The position numbers and the translations under genes were made by a program. From Lysobacterales bacterium (GTDB lineage Bacteria; Pseudomonadota; Gammaproteobacteria; Xanthomonadales; Marinicellaceae): 64,000 bases of DNA. Positions 28,640 to 37,638 of the stretch are shown in pieces. Location of the stretch: contig JALSHI010000031.1 of the NCBI GenBank assembly GCA_026982315.1, positions 1 to 64,000 of the forward strand. The letters are read 5' to 3'. Each line of letters starts with the position of its first letter. Position 1 is the first letter of the stretch. Under the pieces are notes generated by a model. That model had not been told where the DNA came from. It saw nothing but the letters and a program-made list of their open reading frames with translations, and ran no database searches.

Positions 28640-29589
28640 TTCAGCTCCACCCGTGGGTCAAAAACACGATAGAGAATATCAGTGGCAATCAGGACCACCA
28701 CGAACAAAGCCGCGGTTAGCCCGACGATGGCCTTGAGAATCGGTTGGTCGCCACCGGTGATGGCGTCAAATGTCACCTTGCCTATCCCGGGGATGCCGAA
28801 ATAGCTTTCGATGAGCAATGAGCCGGAGACCACCACCAGTGGAATGGAAAACATAATGCGGGTGATAATCGGCACCATGGCGTTTTTCAGCACGCCCTTT
28901 ATCATGATGGACTGGGGCGATGCGCCAAAAGCGCGGGCGGTGCGCACATGGTCCTTGTTCATTTCTTCCACCAGGACCGCCCGGTAAAAGCGGGTGTTGT
29001 AGCCCAGGGCGACAAATATGGTGGCCAGGGTGGGTACGGTCACATAGTAAAGATAACTGGGAATGTCGTGCACCTCCCAACCGCGCACCGGGAACCAGCC
29101 CAGCCCATAGCTGGATGAGAACAATATCTGGAAGGCGATAATGACCACCAGAAAAGAGATGCTCATACCAATGACCGAGCCCACCATGATGGTTTTGTCG
29201 ACCCAGGTGCCCCGGTACCAGGCGGCCACCAGCCCAAGGATGATGGCGATGACATTGCCGAGGATGAAGCCTGGCAGGATCACCAGCAGGGAAATGGGCA
29301 TGGTGCGCTTCAGGATGCTGGAGACTTTTTCCCCGGTGGCCTCGGAATGGCCAAAATCCAGTGTCACCATTTCTTTCAGGTAATGGGCATAGCGCTTGAA
29401 AAACGGCTGGTCATAGCCCAGCTCGTGACGGACTTCGGCGATTTCCTCGGCGGTGGGGTTTTTCCCCAGCAGCTCGTAGGTTTTATCCGGCCCGAAATAG
29501 ACCATCAACAGAAAACTGATAAAGGTGACGCCCAATATCAAGGGAATCCCGCCGATGAGTTTTCTTAAGGCAAATTTCAGTATATCCAC
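28636..29589 (-). CDS. Oligopeptide-type ABC transporter permease, OppB/DppB family
   Basis: A 317-residue inner-membrane permease with six predicted helices and an EAA-type loop (RTARAFGASPQSIMIKGVLKN). The start codon is GTG, 35 bases after the substrate-binding protein gene. The large periplasmic loop between helices 1 and 2 (about residues 35-100) is standard for OppB. Pairs with the OppC-like permease downstream. Confidence 0.9.
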   Translation of the reverse strand: MDILKFALRKLIGGIPLILGVTFISFLLMVYFGPDKTYELLGKNPTAEEIAEVRHELGYDQPFFKRYAHYLKEMVTLDFGHSEATGEKVSSILKRTMPISLLVILPGFILGNVIAIILGLVAAWYRGTWVDKTIMVGSVIGMSISFLVVIIAFQILFSSSYGLGWFPVRGWEVHDIPSYLYYVTVPTLATIFVALGYNTRFYRAVLVEEMNKDHVRTARAFGASPQSIMIKGVLKNAMVPIITRIMFSIPLVVVSGSLLIESYFGIPGIGKVTFDAITGGDQPILKAIVGLTAALFVVVLIATDILYRVFDPRVELK

Positions 29590-29624
29590 GGTTCAGTTCC
29601 AGGGAGTTGTTACGGATGGATGAT

Positions 29625-31463
29625 TCATTTGACATCCACATATTTCATAAAAAAGCCACCAAGAATCTCCCGGTCTGGCAGCATGATGACATTTTTATGC
29701 CACAGGTAGATACGGTTCCGGGACAGCCCGGAAATCACCACGCAATCATCCACCACCATCTGGTTAAGTTGTCGATAGATTTTTGTGCGCTCAGACCCCG
29801 GTTGCATAATGCGGGCCTGTTCAAACAGGGCGTCAAATTCAGGGTTCTTGTAATTGAAGTTATTGGAACCGGGTGACTCATTGGGGCCATAAAACAGTTG
29901 CAGGGTGTTTTCCGCGTCAGGATAATCCAGCCCCCAACCGAGTGAGAAATAGGGTGTTTCCCGATTTTTGAGGGCTTTGTTGAATTCCCCGAATGTGGGG
30001 TAAGGGGCAAACTTGATTTTTTCCACCGGGTAGCCGATTTTTTTCAAAAAGCCGCGAAATTGCTCAAAAAACTGGCGGTAGGTAATGCCGCCGGTCGAAT
30101 GGTATTCCAGCACTGGCAGATTATCGGCATTCCAGCCGGCGTCAGCCAGCAGTTTTTTTGCCCCTTCAATATCCAGGGTAATGGACTCTTTATCCATATC
30201 AGGGTCAAATTCAGGCACCGCCGGGGTAATCACACCCGGGAATACCGTGCCCAGACCAAAGTAAAAAGCCTTGTTGCGCTGGTCCCAGTTATAGGCTTTG
30301 CGAATGGCGCAGCGCAGAGCTTTGTTCATGGCATTGCGGGTTAAGTCGTCGCTGTAGCCGAAAGTGGGGTCAGCCATGTTGAAGCCGGAATAGACAAAGC
30401 CGGCCTCCATGCCAAACAGGTGGTGAAAGTTTTTTTCGATCCATGGTTGTAGTTTCAGCGGGTCGGTGCTGGCGATAACACTGTTTTGCTGCTCCTTGGG
30501 CACGGAGGTGTACTGGATTTCATTGCCCTTGGTAAAGGAGTTCCAGCGGGCGGCGGTTTCGTGGATATAGTTAATGATAATGCGATCCACAAAAGGCGGG
30601 CTTTTGCCGTTAAGCGCCTTGATGCCGGTAAAGCCGTGCTTGGCCTCGTCATAGCCTTCGGCATAGATATCAAAGGGTTCCTGGCGAAAATTGGGGTTTT
30701 TGTCCAGAATGGCGCGGCTGGTATCGAATGATTTGAGGATAAATGGCCCCGAGCCCACCGGATGGATGGAAAATTCCTTGCCAAAGTAATCCACCGCTTC
30801 CTTGGGGACGATGGCGGAAAAGCCCATGGCCAGGGAATAAATCAGTTGCGGATAGGGCTTTTTCAGTGTGATCTGGATGGTATAGCGATCCAGTGCTTTC
30901 AGCCCTTCCACCGGCTGGCTGTAATCAGAACCGGCTTTTTTCCAGGCATCCAGGCCGACAATTTTTCCACTCCATAACCAAGCGCCCTGGGAGCGGGTTT
31001 TGGGGTCAAAGTGGCGTTTGATGGAATACACAAAGTCTTCGGCAGTGACTTCCCGTCCCTTGCCATCAGGGAAAGCCGGGCTGTCATGGAAATGCACGCC
31101 TTTTTTGATGCGGATGGTGTAGGTCAGGCCGTCGTCACTGACTTCCGGCATGGCCACGGCCAGATTGGGTTTGAGCTCATAGGGCCGCTTGAGGTATTTG
31201 TAGCTGTACAGTGTGTCGAAAATATTCAGAATGGTGGTGTTGGTGTATACCGTGGCCGCTTGTGCAGGATCCAGAGTGGTGGGGGTGCCGTCCATGGAGT
31301 GCTTGTAAGTCTTGAAGCCATTGGCGTCCACGGTAGATGCCGTCTGGATGACCTTGTCCTGAGCAGGGTCGTTTTGGTGACAGCCACTGAGCCAGATAGC
31401 GACAGCGACCAGCAAAAACACCCCTAAACCGCGGGTGTGATAAACAGAGAGTTGCTTGGGCAT
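29625..31463 (-). CDS. ABC transporter substrate-binding lipoprotein, family 5
   Basis: A 612-residue periplasmic binding protein with a lipobox WLSGC (Cys28) and the SBP_bac_5 fold of OppA/DppA: the DPAQAATVYTNTTILNIFDTLY segment near the N-terminus and the EFDPDM/PTFGEFNKAL region later. It is longer than OppA (about 540), as in some AppA-like proteins. First gene of the importer unit; a TATAAT box precedes it. Peptide specificity cannot be predicted. Confidence 0.9.
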   Translation of the reverse strand: MPKQLSVYHTRGLGVFLLVAVAIWLSGCHQNDPAQDKVIQTASTVDANGFKTYKHSMDGTPTTLDPAQAATVYTNTTILNIFDTLYSYKYLKRPYELKPNLAVAMPEVSDDGLTYTIRIKKGVHFHDSPAFPDGKGREVTAEDFVYSIKRHFDPKTRSQGAWLWSGKIVGLDAWKKAGSDYSQPVEGLKALDRYTIQITLKKPYPQLIYSLAMGFSAIVPKEAVDYFGKEFSIHPVGSGPFILKSFDTSRAILDKNPNFRQEPFDIYAEGYDEAKHGFTGIKALNGKSPPFVDRIIINYIHETAARWNSFTKGNEIQYTSVPKEQQNSVIASTDPLKLQPWIEKNFHHLFGMEAGFVYSGFNMADPTFGYSDDLTRNAMNKALRCAIRKAYNWDQRNKAFYFGLGTVFPGVITPAVPEFDPDMDKESITLDIEGAKKLLADAGWNADNLPVLEYHSTGGITYRQFFEQFRGFLKKIGYPVEKIKFAPYPTFGEFNKALKNRETPYFSLGWGLDYPDAENTLQLFYGPNESPGSNNFNYKNPEFDALFEQARIMQPGSERTKIYRQLNQMVVDDCVVISGLSRNRIYLWHKNVIMLPDREILGGFFMKYVDVK

Positions 31464-31491
31464 ATTGTCAATATTTTTTTGATGTGTGCTG

Positions 31492-31497
31492 ATTATA
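31492..31497 (-). promoter_or_regulatory. Candidate -10 box for the ABC importer operon
   Basis: Read on the minus strand this is TATAAT, 28 bases before the start codon of the substrate-binding protein. The -35 region (about 31515-31520) is poor, so this is a candidate only. Confidence 0.4.
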
Positions 31498-31531
31498 CCG
31501 GCAGATGGCCTGGCTTCCAGACTATTTGGTT

Positions 31532-32686
31532 TTATTCATCGATGAAGTGATCCAATGCGCTAATCAGGGCCTGAGTCAGTATGGCCTTGCCGTTATTGTT
31601 GAAATGTAGCGGGTCATTGTACAGTTGACATTCCTGAAAGCGCGTCTGCCTGGTAAACAGCGTGCGCAAGTCAACCAGATGGAAACGCGGGTCGTCCTTG
31701 AAGCGCTCGATGACAACCCGGGCGATGGCGTCAGCGGACGGATTCTTGACCGCGTAGTTCATCAGGCTGTGTTCGGGCAACAAAACCAGAACCAGCTTTT
31801 TATTGCGATCCAGCACACTCTGGAAGAATGTTATCCAGTTGTTTTCCAGTTGCTTCTGCTCCTCGGTGTTGAGTTTTGCTATGGGGCGGTTGTTTTTGGC
31901 CCGTCGTTGGGCCTGCGGCGTACCGCAGACCCGGGTCACAAAGCGTTCGTGCCCTTTCAGTTTTCTGTGCTTTTGCTGCTTTTTCAGGCGTTTGGCCGTG
32001 GCCACGCAGGCTTGTAAATTCTGTAAATCCAGGGAGCACAGGTTTCTTCGCATGTTGCGGTTATACAGCAGAGGAGGCTCAGGGCGCCAGAGTGAAAAGG
32101 AGTTTTTCAGGGAAATTCGAGTGATAGGGTGATGCAGAAAATCCAGGATATCCGCTCCATACATGCCGATGGCCATTCGGAATGGCCAGACAAAGGGGCG
32201 ATGAATATCCCTGAAATAGTGGTAACGTTGAGCGTCCATATTGTCCAGAAAAGGCCAGCTGACCTTGAATGCCTTGGTGGGGTCATTGAAGTTGCCAAAT
32301 TCCCGAACAGGCATGCCGAGAATGATTCCCTGTAAATTGGGCAAGTGCTCCATGGCCCAGTCGCTACTGGTTTGAATACTCATGAATGCGCCGCTTTCAA
32401 ACCCGAAGCGGCCATAACCCAAGCCATGTCGGGCCATGGCCTGGCGGACCAGGGCGTGATTGAGCGCCCAGTCAAAGCTGGAACTGCCAACGCTGATCCA
32501 GTGAAAGTTTTCCAGCCCTTCGGACTCAAAGGCCGCCACCCGGTTGACGGCATTCTTGACAAAAGAGCGCGGGTGCATCCAGTGATTCCAGACGCCCAGA
32601 CGCAGGGCCACTTCCAGCACAACGGTCAAAAACAGCAGAATGACAATGGTCAACCAGAATTTCTTGTGCAGGAAAAAGGCAAACAT
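31532..32686 (-). CDS. SGNH-type hydrolase/acyltransferase partner of the MBOAT protein
   Basis: A 384-residue protein with an N-terminal signal anchor (about residues 10-28) and a periplasmic domain. The block I nucleophile motif reads SVGSSSFDW and the C-terminal catalytic pair sits in NDPLHFNNNGKAIL, the DxxH signature of SGNH hydrolases. Such proteins (AlgJ/AlgX, PatB, DltD relatives) accept acyl groups passed across the membrane by an MBOAT partner. The middle third is rich in Lys, Arg and Gln and not recognised. Begins two bases after the MBOAT stop, so the pair is coupled. Confidence 0.78.
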   Translation of the reverse strand: MFAFFLHKKFWLTIVILLFLTVVLEVALRLGVWNHWMHPRSFVKNAVNRVAAFESEGLENFHWISVGSSSFDWALNHALVRQAMARHGLGYGRFGFESGAFMSIQTSSDWAMEHLPNLQGIILGMPVREFGNFNDPTKAFKVSWPFLDNMDAQRYHYFRDIHRPFVWPFRMAIGMYGADILDFLHHPITRISLKNSFSLWRPEPPLLYNRNMRRNLCSLDLQNLQACVATAKRLKKQQKHRKLKGHERFVTRVCGTPQAQRRAKNNRPIAKLNTEEQKQLENNWITFFQSVLDRNKKLVLVLLPEHSLMNYAVKNPSADAIARVVIERFKDDPRFHLVDLRTLFTRQTRFQECQLYNDPLHFNNNGKAILTQALISALDHFIDE

Positions 32687-32688
32687 AA

Positions 32689-34113
32689 TCAGAACTGGAA
32701 GTAGATAAAGGCGCTGGACTCACGCACAGAAAAACCTGCCAAAAGCACAACCAGCGCCACGGACAGGATCACATATTCAGTGGTGCCCATACGGTCACTG
32801 CGGGCGGTCCATTGGTAGCGGGCGCCCAGCCAGTGCAGCGCCAGAAAACCGGATAAGGCGGCCATGGTGAGCCATTGTGCCGGGGTGACTGCTTGGCTTT
32901 CCCAGTGCATCAGACGGGAGAGCATCAACAGACTATCGTCGAAACTGCTGGCACGAAAAAATATCCAGGCCAGACACACCAGATTGAATGTCAACAGCCA
33001 CCGGAAACCCCGGCCCAGGCGCGTCCGGTGCAGTTTCTGCTCTAGAGTCGGACCGCTCCTTAGGGGAATGCGTAAGAGTTTTTCGGCCGCCAGGTACAAG
33101 CCGTGCAGACTGCCCCAGATGGCGAAATTCCAGCTGGCGCCATGCCACAATCCGCCAAGAAACATGGTCAAAAACAAATTGCGCGCGGTTTTCCAGGGTC
33201 CATGGCGATTGCCGCCCAGGCTGATATACAGATAATCCCGCAGCCAGCGGGACAGGGTAATATGCCAGCGGCGCCAGAAATCCTGAATGGACAAGGCAGT
33301 ATAGGGATGATCAAAGTTTTTGGGGAAACGGAACCCAAGAAACCTGGCTGCGCCAATGGCAATGTCGGTATAACCGGAAAAATCAAAATATATTTGAAAA
33401 GCGAAGGCATACATGGCCAGCAGTGTGGCCAAACTGCCATACTGAGCCGGCGCGTCAAAGACAGGGTCGGCCACCAGAGCCAGATTGTCGGCAAATACCG
33501 TTTTTTTGACCAGGCCGATCAGCATCAGTAACAACCCGGACTGGGCCATGGAAAACGTGAATTGCCGTTGGCCGTCCAGTTGGCCAAAGAACTCTTTGGC
33601 GCGCACAATCGGGCCGGCCACCAGTTGGGGAAAGAATGATACAAACAGGGCGTAATCCAGGAGCTTGCGCCGCGGAGCAAGCTGCCCCCGGCAGATGTCA
33701 ATGGTATAGCTCAGGCTCTGGAAGGTATAAAAGGAAATGCCCACCGGCAACAAGAAATCCAGGGTCGTGAAATGGATGTCCGAGTTGGCCAATTGCAATA
33801 GCTGGTTACCGCTTTCAATCAGGAAATTGGCGTATTTGAAAAACACCAGAATGCCCAGGTTGACCAGCAGGCTCAAAAAAAGAAACCGCCGCGGGTGCGT
33901 CGTAGTGGCGGCGCATTTCAGGCCCAGGAAAAAGTCTGTAAGGATGGTGATGTAAATCAGAATCAGGTATTTCCAGCTCCACTGGCCATAAAAATAGGCG
34001 CTGGCGATGACCAGAAAAAGAATCTCCGCACGGGGCGCGTGGCGGCGCAAAATGGCGCTGAAGACAACAACCAGAACAAAGAAAATAAAAAAATGCAGGC
34101 TGGTAAAAAGCAT
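32689..34113 (-). CDS. MBOAT family O-acyltransferase (AlgI-like)
   Basis: A 474-residue polytopic inner-membrane protein. The AlgI-type signature FWRRWHITLSRWLRDYLYI and the catalytic His in GGLWHGASWNFAIWG are both present. AlgI relatives move acetyl groups to the periplasm for O-acetylation of alginate, cellulose, peptidoglycan or other glycans. With the SGNH partner this makes a two-gene acylation module; no polysaccharide synthase is nearby, so the acceptor is unknown. Next downstream gene cluster on the same strand upstream is amiB, 109 bases away. Confidence 0.92.
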   Translation of the reverse strand: MLFTSLHFFIFFVLVVVFSAILRRHAPRAEILFLVIASAYFYGQWSWKYLILIYITILTDFFLGLKCAATTTHPRRFLFLSLLVNLGILVFFKYANFLIESGNQLLQLANSDIHFTTLDFLLPVGISFYTFQSLSYTIDICRGQLAPRRKLLDYALFVSFFPQLVAGPIVRAKEFFGQLDGQRQFTFSMAQSGLLLMLIGLVKKTVFADNLALVADPVFDAPAQYGSLATLLAMYAFAFQIYFDFSGYTDIAIGAARFLGFRFPKNFDHPYTALSIQDFWRRWHITLSRWLRDYLYISLGGNRHGPWKTARNLFLTMFLGGLWHGASWNFAIWGSLHGLYLAAEKLLRIPLRSGPTLEQKLHRTRLGRGFRWLLTFNLVCLAWIFFRASSFDDSLLMLSRLMHWESQAVTPAQWLTMAALSGFLALHWLGARYQWTARSDRMGTTEYVILSVALVVLLAGFSVRESSAFIYFQF

Positions 34114-34222
34114 TCAGGCGCTTGGGCAAGGGGTTGTGACAAAAACAAGCGTATTCGCCCTTGTTGACAGGCGAGTCAATTCACAAAGCCGAAAGCCTAA
34201 AGGATGCGGAAATAAAAAGCAA

Positions 34223-35566
34223 TCAACCGGTGGGAATCACCAGCACTTCGCCGGAACGGATATGATCGTTTTTCTTTTTGTTGGCTTTACGCAGGGAATG
34301 CACATCCAGACGGTACTTTTGGGCGATGCCGCTTAAGGTTTCGCCACGGGCTACGATATGCCGCCCCGGCTGGTCTTTGCTGGCCTTGACGCGGTTAGCG
34401 ATCCAGGTATCTGGTGGCGGTGCCTGGTAGAAGTAGTTTCTGATGCCGTCAAGAATGGCTGTGGCCACTTGCTGGCGGAAACGGTGGTTTTTCAGGCGTT
34501 TTTCTTCCTGGGGGTTGCTGATAAAAGCGGTCTCCACCAGAATCGAAGGTACATCCGGCGACTTCAAGACTGCAAAATTCGCCTTTTCCACATGCTTCTT
34601 GTGGGGTTTTTCGATTTTTGACAAGGCCGTTAATACTTCCTTGGCCACTTTTTGGCTGGCCTCCATGGCGGCATTTTGGCTTAAATCCAGCAAGACGCGG
34701 GCCAACAAGGCGTCTTTGTCGTCGAGCTTAACCCCGCCAATCAGGTCCGATTTGTTTTCAGACCGCGCCAGCCACTTGGCGGCTTCGGAAGAGGCGCCTT
34801 TTTGCGACAGTACATACACACTCATGCCATGGACTTTCGGGTCGTAAAAGGCATCCGCGTGGATGGAAACAAACAGATCGGCCTGGTGCTTTCGGGCCTT
34901 TTCAAAGCGCTTGCGCAAACCCACATAATAATCGCCATCGCGAATCAGTATGGCTTTCATGCCAGGCTCGGCGTTAATGGCGCGGGCCAGCTGGCGGGCA
35001 ATGGCCAGCGTAATGTGTTTTTCCCGGGTGCCACTGGCGCCGGTAGCGCCGGGGTCTTCGCCACCATGACCGGCATCAACAGCTATGACAACATCCCGGT
35101 GCTTGTCGTGCGTGGTTTGGGCGCTTTTTTTGACTTTTTGTGTGCTTTTTACATCACTCAAATCCACGACCAGCCGGTGGCCATATTTTTCATTGGGCGG
35201 CAACAGAAAGCTGCGGGCGCGCTGGTTCTTTTTCAGGTCAAAAACCAACCGTAAATTGTGTTTTCCCTGCCGGCCGTGGCGGATGCTCCGGATATCAGCG
35301 TTGTTATTGACCTGCAAGCGGGTTTGCAAGCGGGTATTGTTCAAGTCCAGTACGACCCGGGGCGGGTTGTCGAGCCGAAACAGGCGGTACTCTACCGGGG
35401 CGCTCAAATCGAAAACGGCGCGGGTGTGATCCGGTCCGCTCCATACGCGCAAGCCGTTTATTCGGGCGTCAGAATCGGCTTTGCCGGCCCACACGGACGG
35501 CGTTAGTCCCATGGCCAGAGCCCAGCTCAATGCAAGAAAAAACCCGGATATGAAATGCGTTGTCAT
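34223..35566 (-). CDS. amiB: N-acetylmuramoyl-L-alanine amidase, AmiB type
   Basis: A 447-residue periplasmic cell-separation amidase. Signal peptide ending VWA (about residue 27), AMIN domain (about 30-125) for septal localisation, amidase_3 domain (about 158-380) with zinc ligands in DAGHGGEDPG, the Glu of TREKH and the His of SIHADAF, plus catalytic Glu in VETAFISN, then one C-terminal LysM (about 402-445). Follows nnr and tsaE, the usual gammaproteobacterial order. EnvC/NlpD-type activators are not in this window. Confidence 0.94.
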   Translation of the reverse strand: MTTHFISGFFLALSWALAMGLTPSVWAGKADSDARINGLRVWSGPDHTRAVFDLSAPVEYRLFRLDNPPRVVLDLNNTRLQTRLQVNNNADIRSIRHGRQGKHNLRLVFDLKKNQRARSFLLPPNEKYGHRLVVDLSDVKSTQKVKKSAQTTHDKHRDVVIAVDAGHGGEDPGATGASGTREKHITLAIARQLARAINAEPGMKAILIRDGDYYVGLRKRFEKARKHQADLFVSIHADAFYDPKVHGMSVYVLSQKGASSEAAKWLARSENKSDLIGGVKLDDKDALLARVLLDLSQNAAMEASQKVAKEVLTALSKIEKPHKKHVEKANFAVLKSPDVPSILVETAFISNPQEEKRLKNHRFRQQVATAILDGIRNYFYQAPPPDTWIANRVKASKDQPGRHIVARGETLSGIAQKYRLDVHSLRKANKKKNDHIRSGEVLVIPTG

Positions 35567-35641
35567 GGCCTGTTGTTTGTCGGTAAGCGTAAAACAGTGT
35601 AATACGAAAGCTGGTTTATGGCAATATTTCCATAAAAAACA

Positions 35642-36118
35642 TTAACTTAAGCTGAATACTTTATGTTTGCCGTGAACTGTGACGCTGCGCTTTTGGCCCT
35701 GTATGGAAAAATGCAGCGCCAGATCCGCCGGAGGCAACAGCCCCTGACCGTTTTCGGGCCACTCCACCAGAGCCACAGGCTTGTCTTCCTGTAGCCAGTC
35801 ATCCAGGCCCAGGAAATAGAGCTCCTCAGGGTCAGTCAGCCGGTACAAGTCCATATGCATCACCGGCCCGTGGGGTGTGTGGTAATGCTCCACCAACGAA
35901 TAAGTGGGGCTTTTGACCCGGCCCTGAAAACCCATGGCGTGGATAAAAAACTGTGCGAAAGTGGTTTTTCCTGTACCCAGGTCGCCGTGCAGATAAATCC
36001 ATGTCGAAGCGGGTATGGCGCTGGCGATGTGGGTGGCCAGATGGCGTAGCTGTTCCAGGGTGGTGGTTTCATAAGTGGCCAGAAGTGAGGAGGTGTTAGC
36101 GGTGCTGTTCATGGCCAT
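35642..36118 (-). CDS. tsaE: tRNA threonylcarbamoyladenosine ATPase subunit TsaE
   Basis: A 158-residue P-loop ATPase needed with TsaB, TsaC and TsaD for t6A37 formation in tRNAs reading ANN codons. Walker A is GDLGTGKTTFAQFF, followed by the RVKSPTYSLVEHY and WPENG family motifs. The nnr stop overlaps the second Met codon (36112) as ATGA, so that codon may be the true start; 36118 adds two residues. Confidence 0.94.
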   Translation of the reverse strand: MAMNSTANTSSLLATYETTTLEQLRHLATHIASAIPASTWIYLHGDLGTGKTTFAQFFIHAMGFQGRVKSPTYSLVEHYHTPHGPVMHMDLYRLTDPEELYFLGLDDWLQEDKPVALVEWPENGQGLLPPADLALHFSIQGQKRSVTVHGKHKVFSLS

Positions 36119-37608
36119 AGCCCGGGAAGTTGCTCAATAACGTCGCTGGCCAGCAGCCCATGGCCCTTGTCGGCGATTTCCGCTGCCAGCGCATGGGCCA
36201 GGACGCCGGTGACAGTGGCCTGGAATGGCTCCAGCCCTTGTCCCAGCAAAGCGGCGATAATGCCGGTGAGCACGTCGCCCATGCCGGCAGTGGCCATGCC
36301 GGGTGTGCCAAAAGGGCAGATGACGGGCGTTTTGTTTTTAGCCGCAATGATGCTGCCGCTGCCTTTGAGCACCACACTGCACTGGTATTTGTTGGCCAGT
36401 GCTTCCGCGGCGCGCAGGCGGTCGGCCTGAATGGCTGTGACGTCACGCCGCAACAAGCGAGCCGCCTCTTTGGGGTGTGGTGTCAGAATGCTGTTGGTTG
36501 GCAGGCTGGGGCGCCGAGATTCAGTTGCCAGCAGATTCAGGGCATCGGCATCCAGCACACAGTTTGTGGTATGTTTGTGCGCCAGTGCCAGAGATTGGCG
36601 GAAAAGGCTTTTTGCCCGATCGTCCTGGCCGAGCCCCGGGCCAATGGCCAACACATCGGCGCTGGCGCACACAGTGTTAATGCGGGCAGGTTCGACACTG
36701 ATGATCTCTGGCCGGTACAGGGCAACGGTATTGCGTTGGGGTGAGTGTGAGACCAGGCTGACCTTGCCGCTGCCGCTGCGCAAGGCGGCAGTGGCGCTTA
36801 ACAGGGCGGCCCCCAGCATGGACCGGTCGCCACCAATCACCACCACATGTCCAAATTGGCCCTTGTGGGAATTGTGTGGACGGTGCAAGGCAGGCTGATG
36901 AATGTCTTCTTGTTCCAGCAACCAGGCGGTCGGCGGTACGCGGTGCAGGACGTCCATGGAAACATCCAGATCGCTGTAAAAGAGTTCGCCGCAATAGTCC
37001 GGTCCATCGGCAGTGAACAGCCCTGGCTTCAGGGCGATAAAAGTGATGGTGTGATTGGCGCGCACGGCGGCACCTTGCGGGCAACCGGTGTCCGCGTCCA
37101 GTCCGCTGGGCAAATCCAGGCTAAAAACGGGCTGTGATTGGCGGTTGATCCAGTCGATGGCTTCAGCATAACGACCACTGACCGGGCGGTTAATGCCGGT
37201 GCCCAGCAGGGCGTCTACCAGCCACTGGGCCTGCCAGTTTTCGGCGTCGGCCCGGCCGTCATCGCCCACGGGCAACAGACGGCCTTCGGCCTGTTTGAAT
37301 TGTTCGAAAGCCTTGTGTGCCGATGGGCTGAGTTTTTCCGCCGGGGATTGCGGCCACACGGCCACAGGCCAGCCTGCCAGGTGACAGGCCAGCGCCAGCA
37401 CATAACCATCGCCGGCGTTGTTGCCGGCGCCGGTTATCACCAGAAGCCGGGGCGGTTCGGTTTTTTGGTCATTCCCAGCCAGATCGTGCAGGGTTTGTGC
37501 GGCGGTTTGACCGGCTTTTTGCATGAGCTCAAAGTCGCTAATCTCCAGTGCCTTGGCGGCCAGTTGATCCAGCTGGCGGGTTTGGGCTTGACTGTACAGT
37601 GGTTGCAT
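36109..37608 (-). CDS. nnr: Bifunctional NAD(P)H-hydrate epimerase/ADP-dependent dehydratase
   Basis: A 499-residue fusion that repairs hydrated NAD(P)H. The N-terminal YjeF_N epimerase domain (about 1-215) has ITGAGNNAGDGYV. The C-terminal ribokinase-like dehydratase (about 235-495) has VIGGDRSMLGAALL and the nucleotide motif GTPGMATAGMGDVLTG. Full length. Shares a 30-base divergent gap with queG and overlaps tsaE. Confidence 0.95.
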   Translation of the reverse strand: MQPLYSQAQTRQLDQLAAKALEISDFELMQKAGQTAAQTLHDLAGNDQKTEPPRLLVITGAGNNAGDGYVLALACHLAGWPVAVWPQSPAEKLSPSAHKAFEQFKQAEGRLLPVGDDGRADAENWQAQWLVDALLGTGINRPVSGRYAEAIDWINRQSQPVFSLDLPSGLDADTGCPQGAAVRANHTITFIALKPGLFTADGPDYCGELFYSDLDVSMDVLHRVPPTAWLLEQEDIHQPALHRPHNSHKGQFGHVVVIGGDRSMLGAALLSATAALRSGSGKVSLVSHSPQRNTVALYRPEIISVEPARINTVCASADVLAIGPGLGQDDRAKSLFRQSLALAHKHTTNCVLDADALNLLATESRRPSLPTNSILTPHPKEAARLLRRDVTAIQADRLRAAEALANKYQCSVVLKGSGSIIAAKNKTPVICPFGTPGMATAGMGDVLTGIIAALLGQGLEPFQATVTGVLAHALAAEIADKGHGLLASDVIEQLPGLWP

Positions 37609-37638
37609 CGTGATAAAATCGCTGATTCCCAGATGTGA

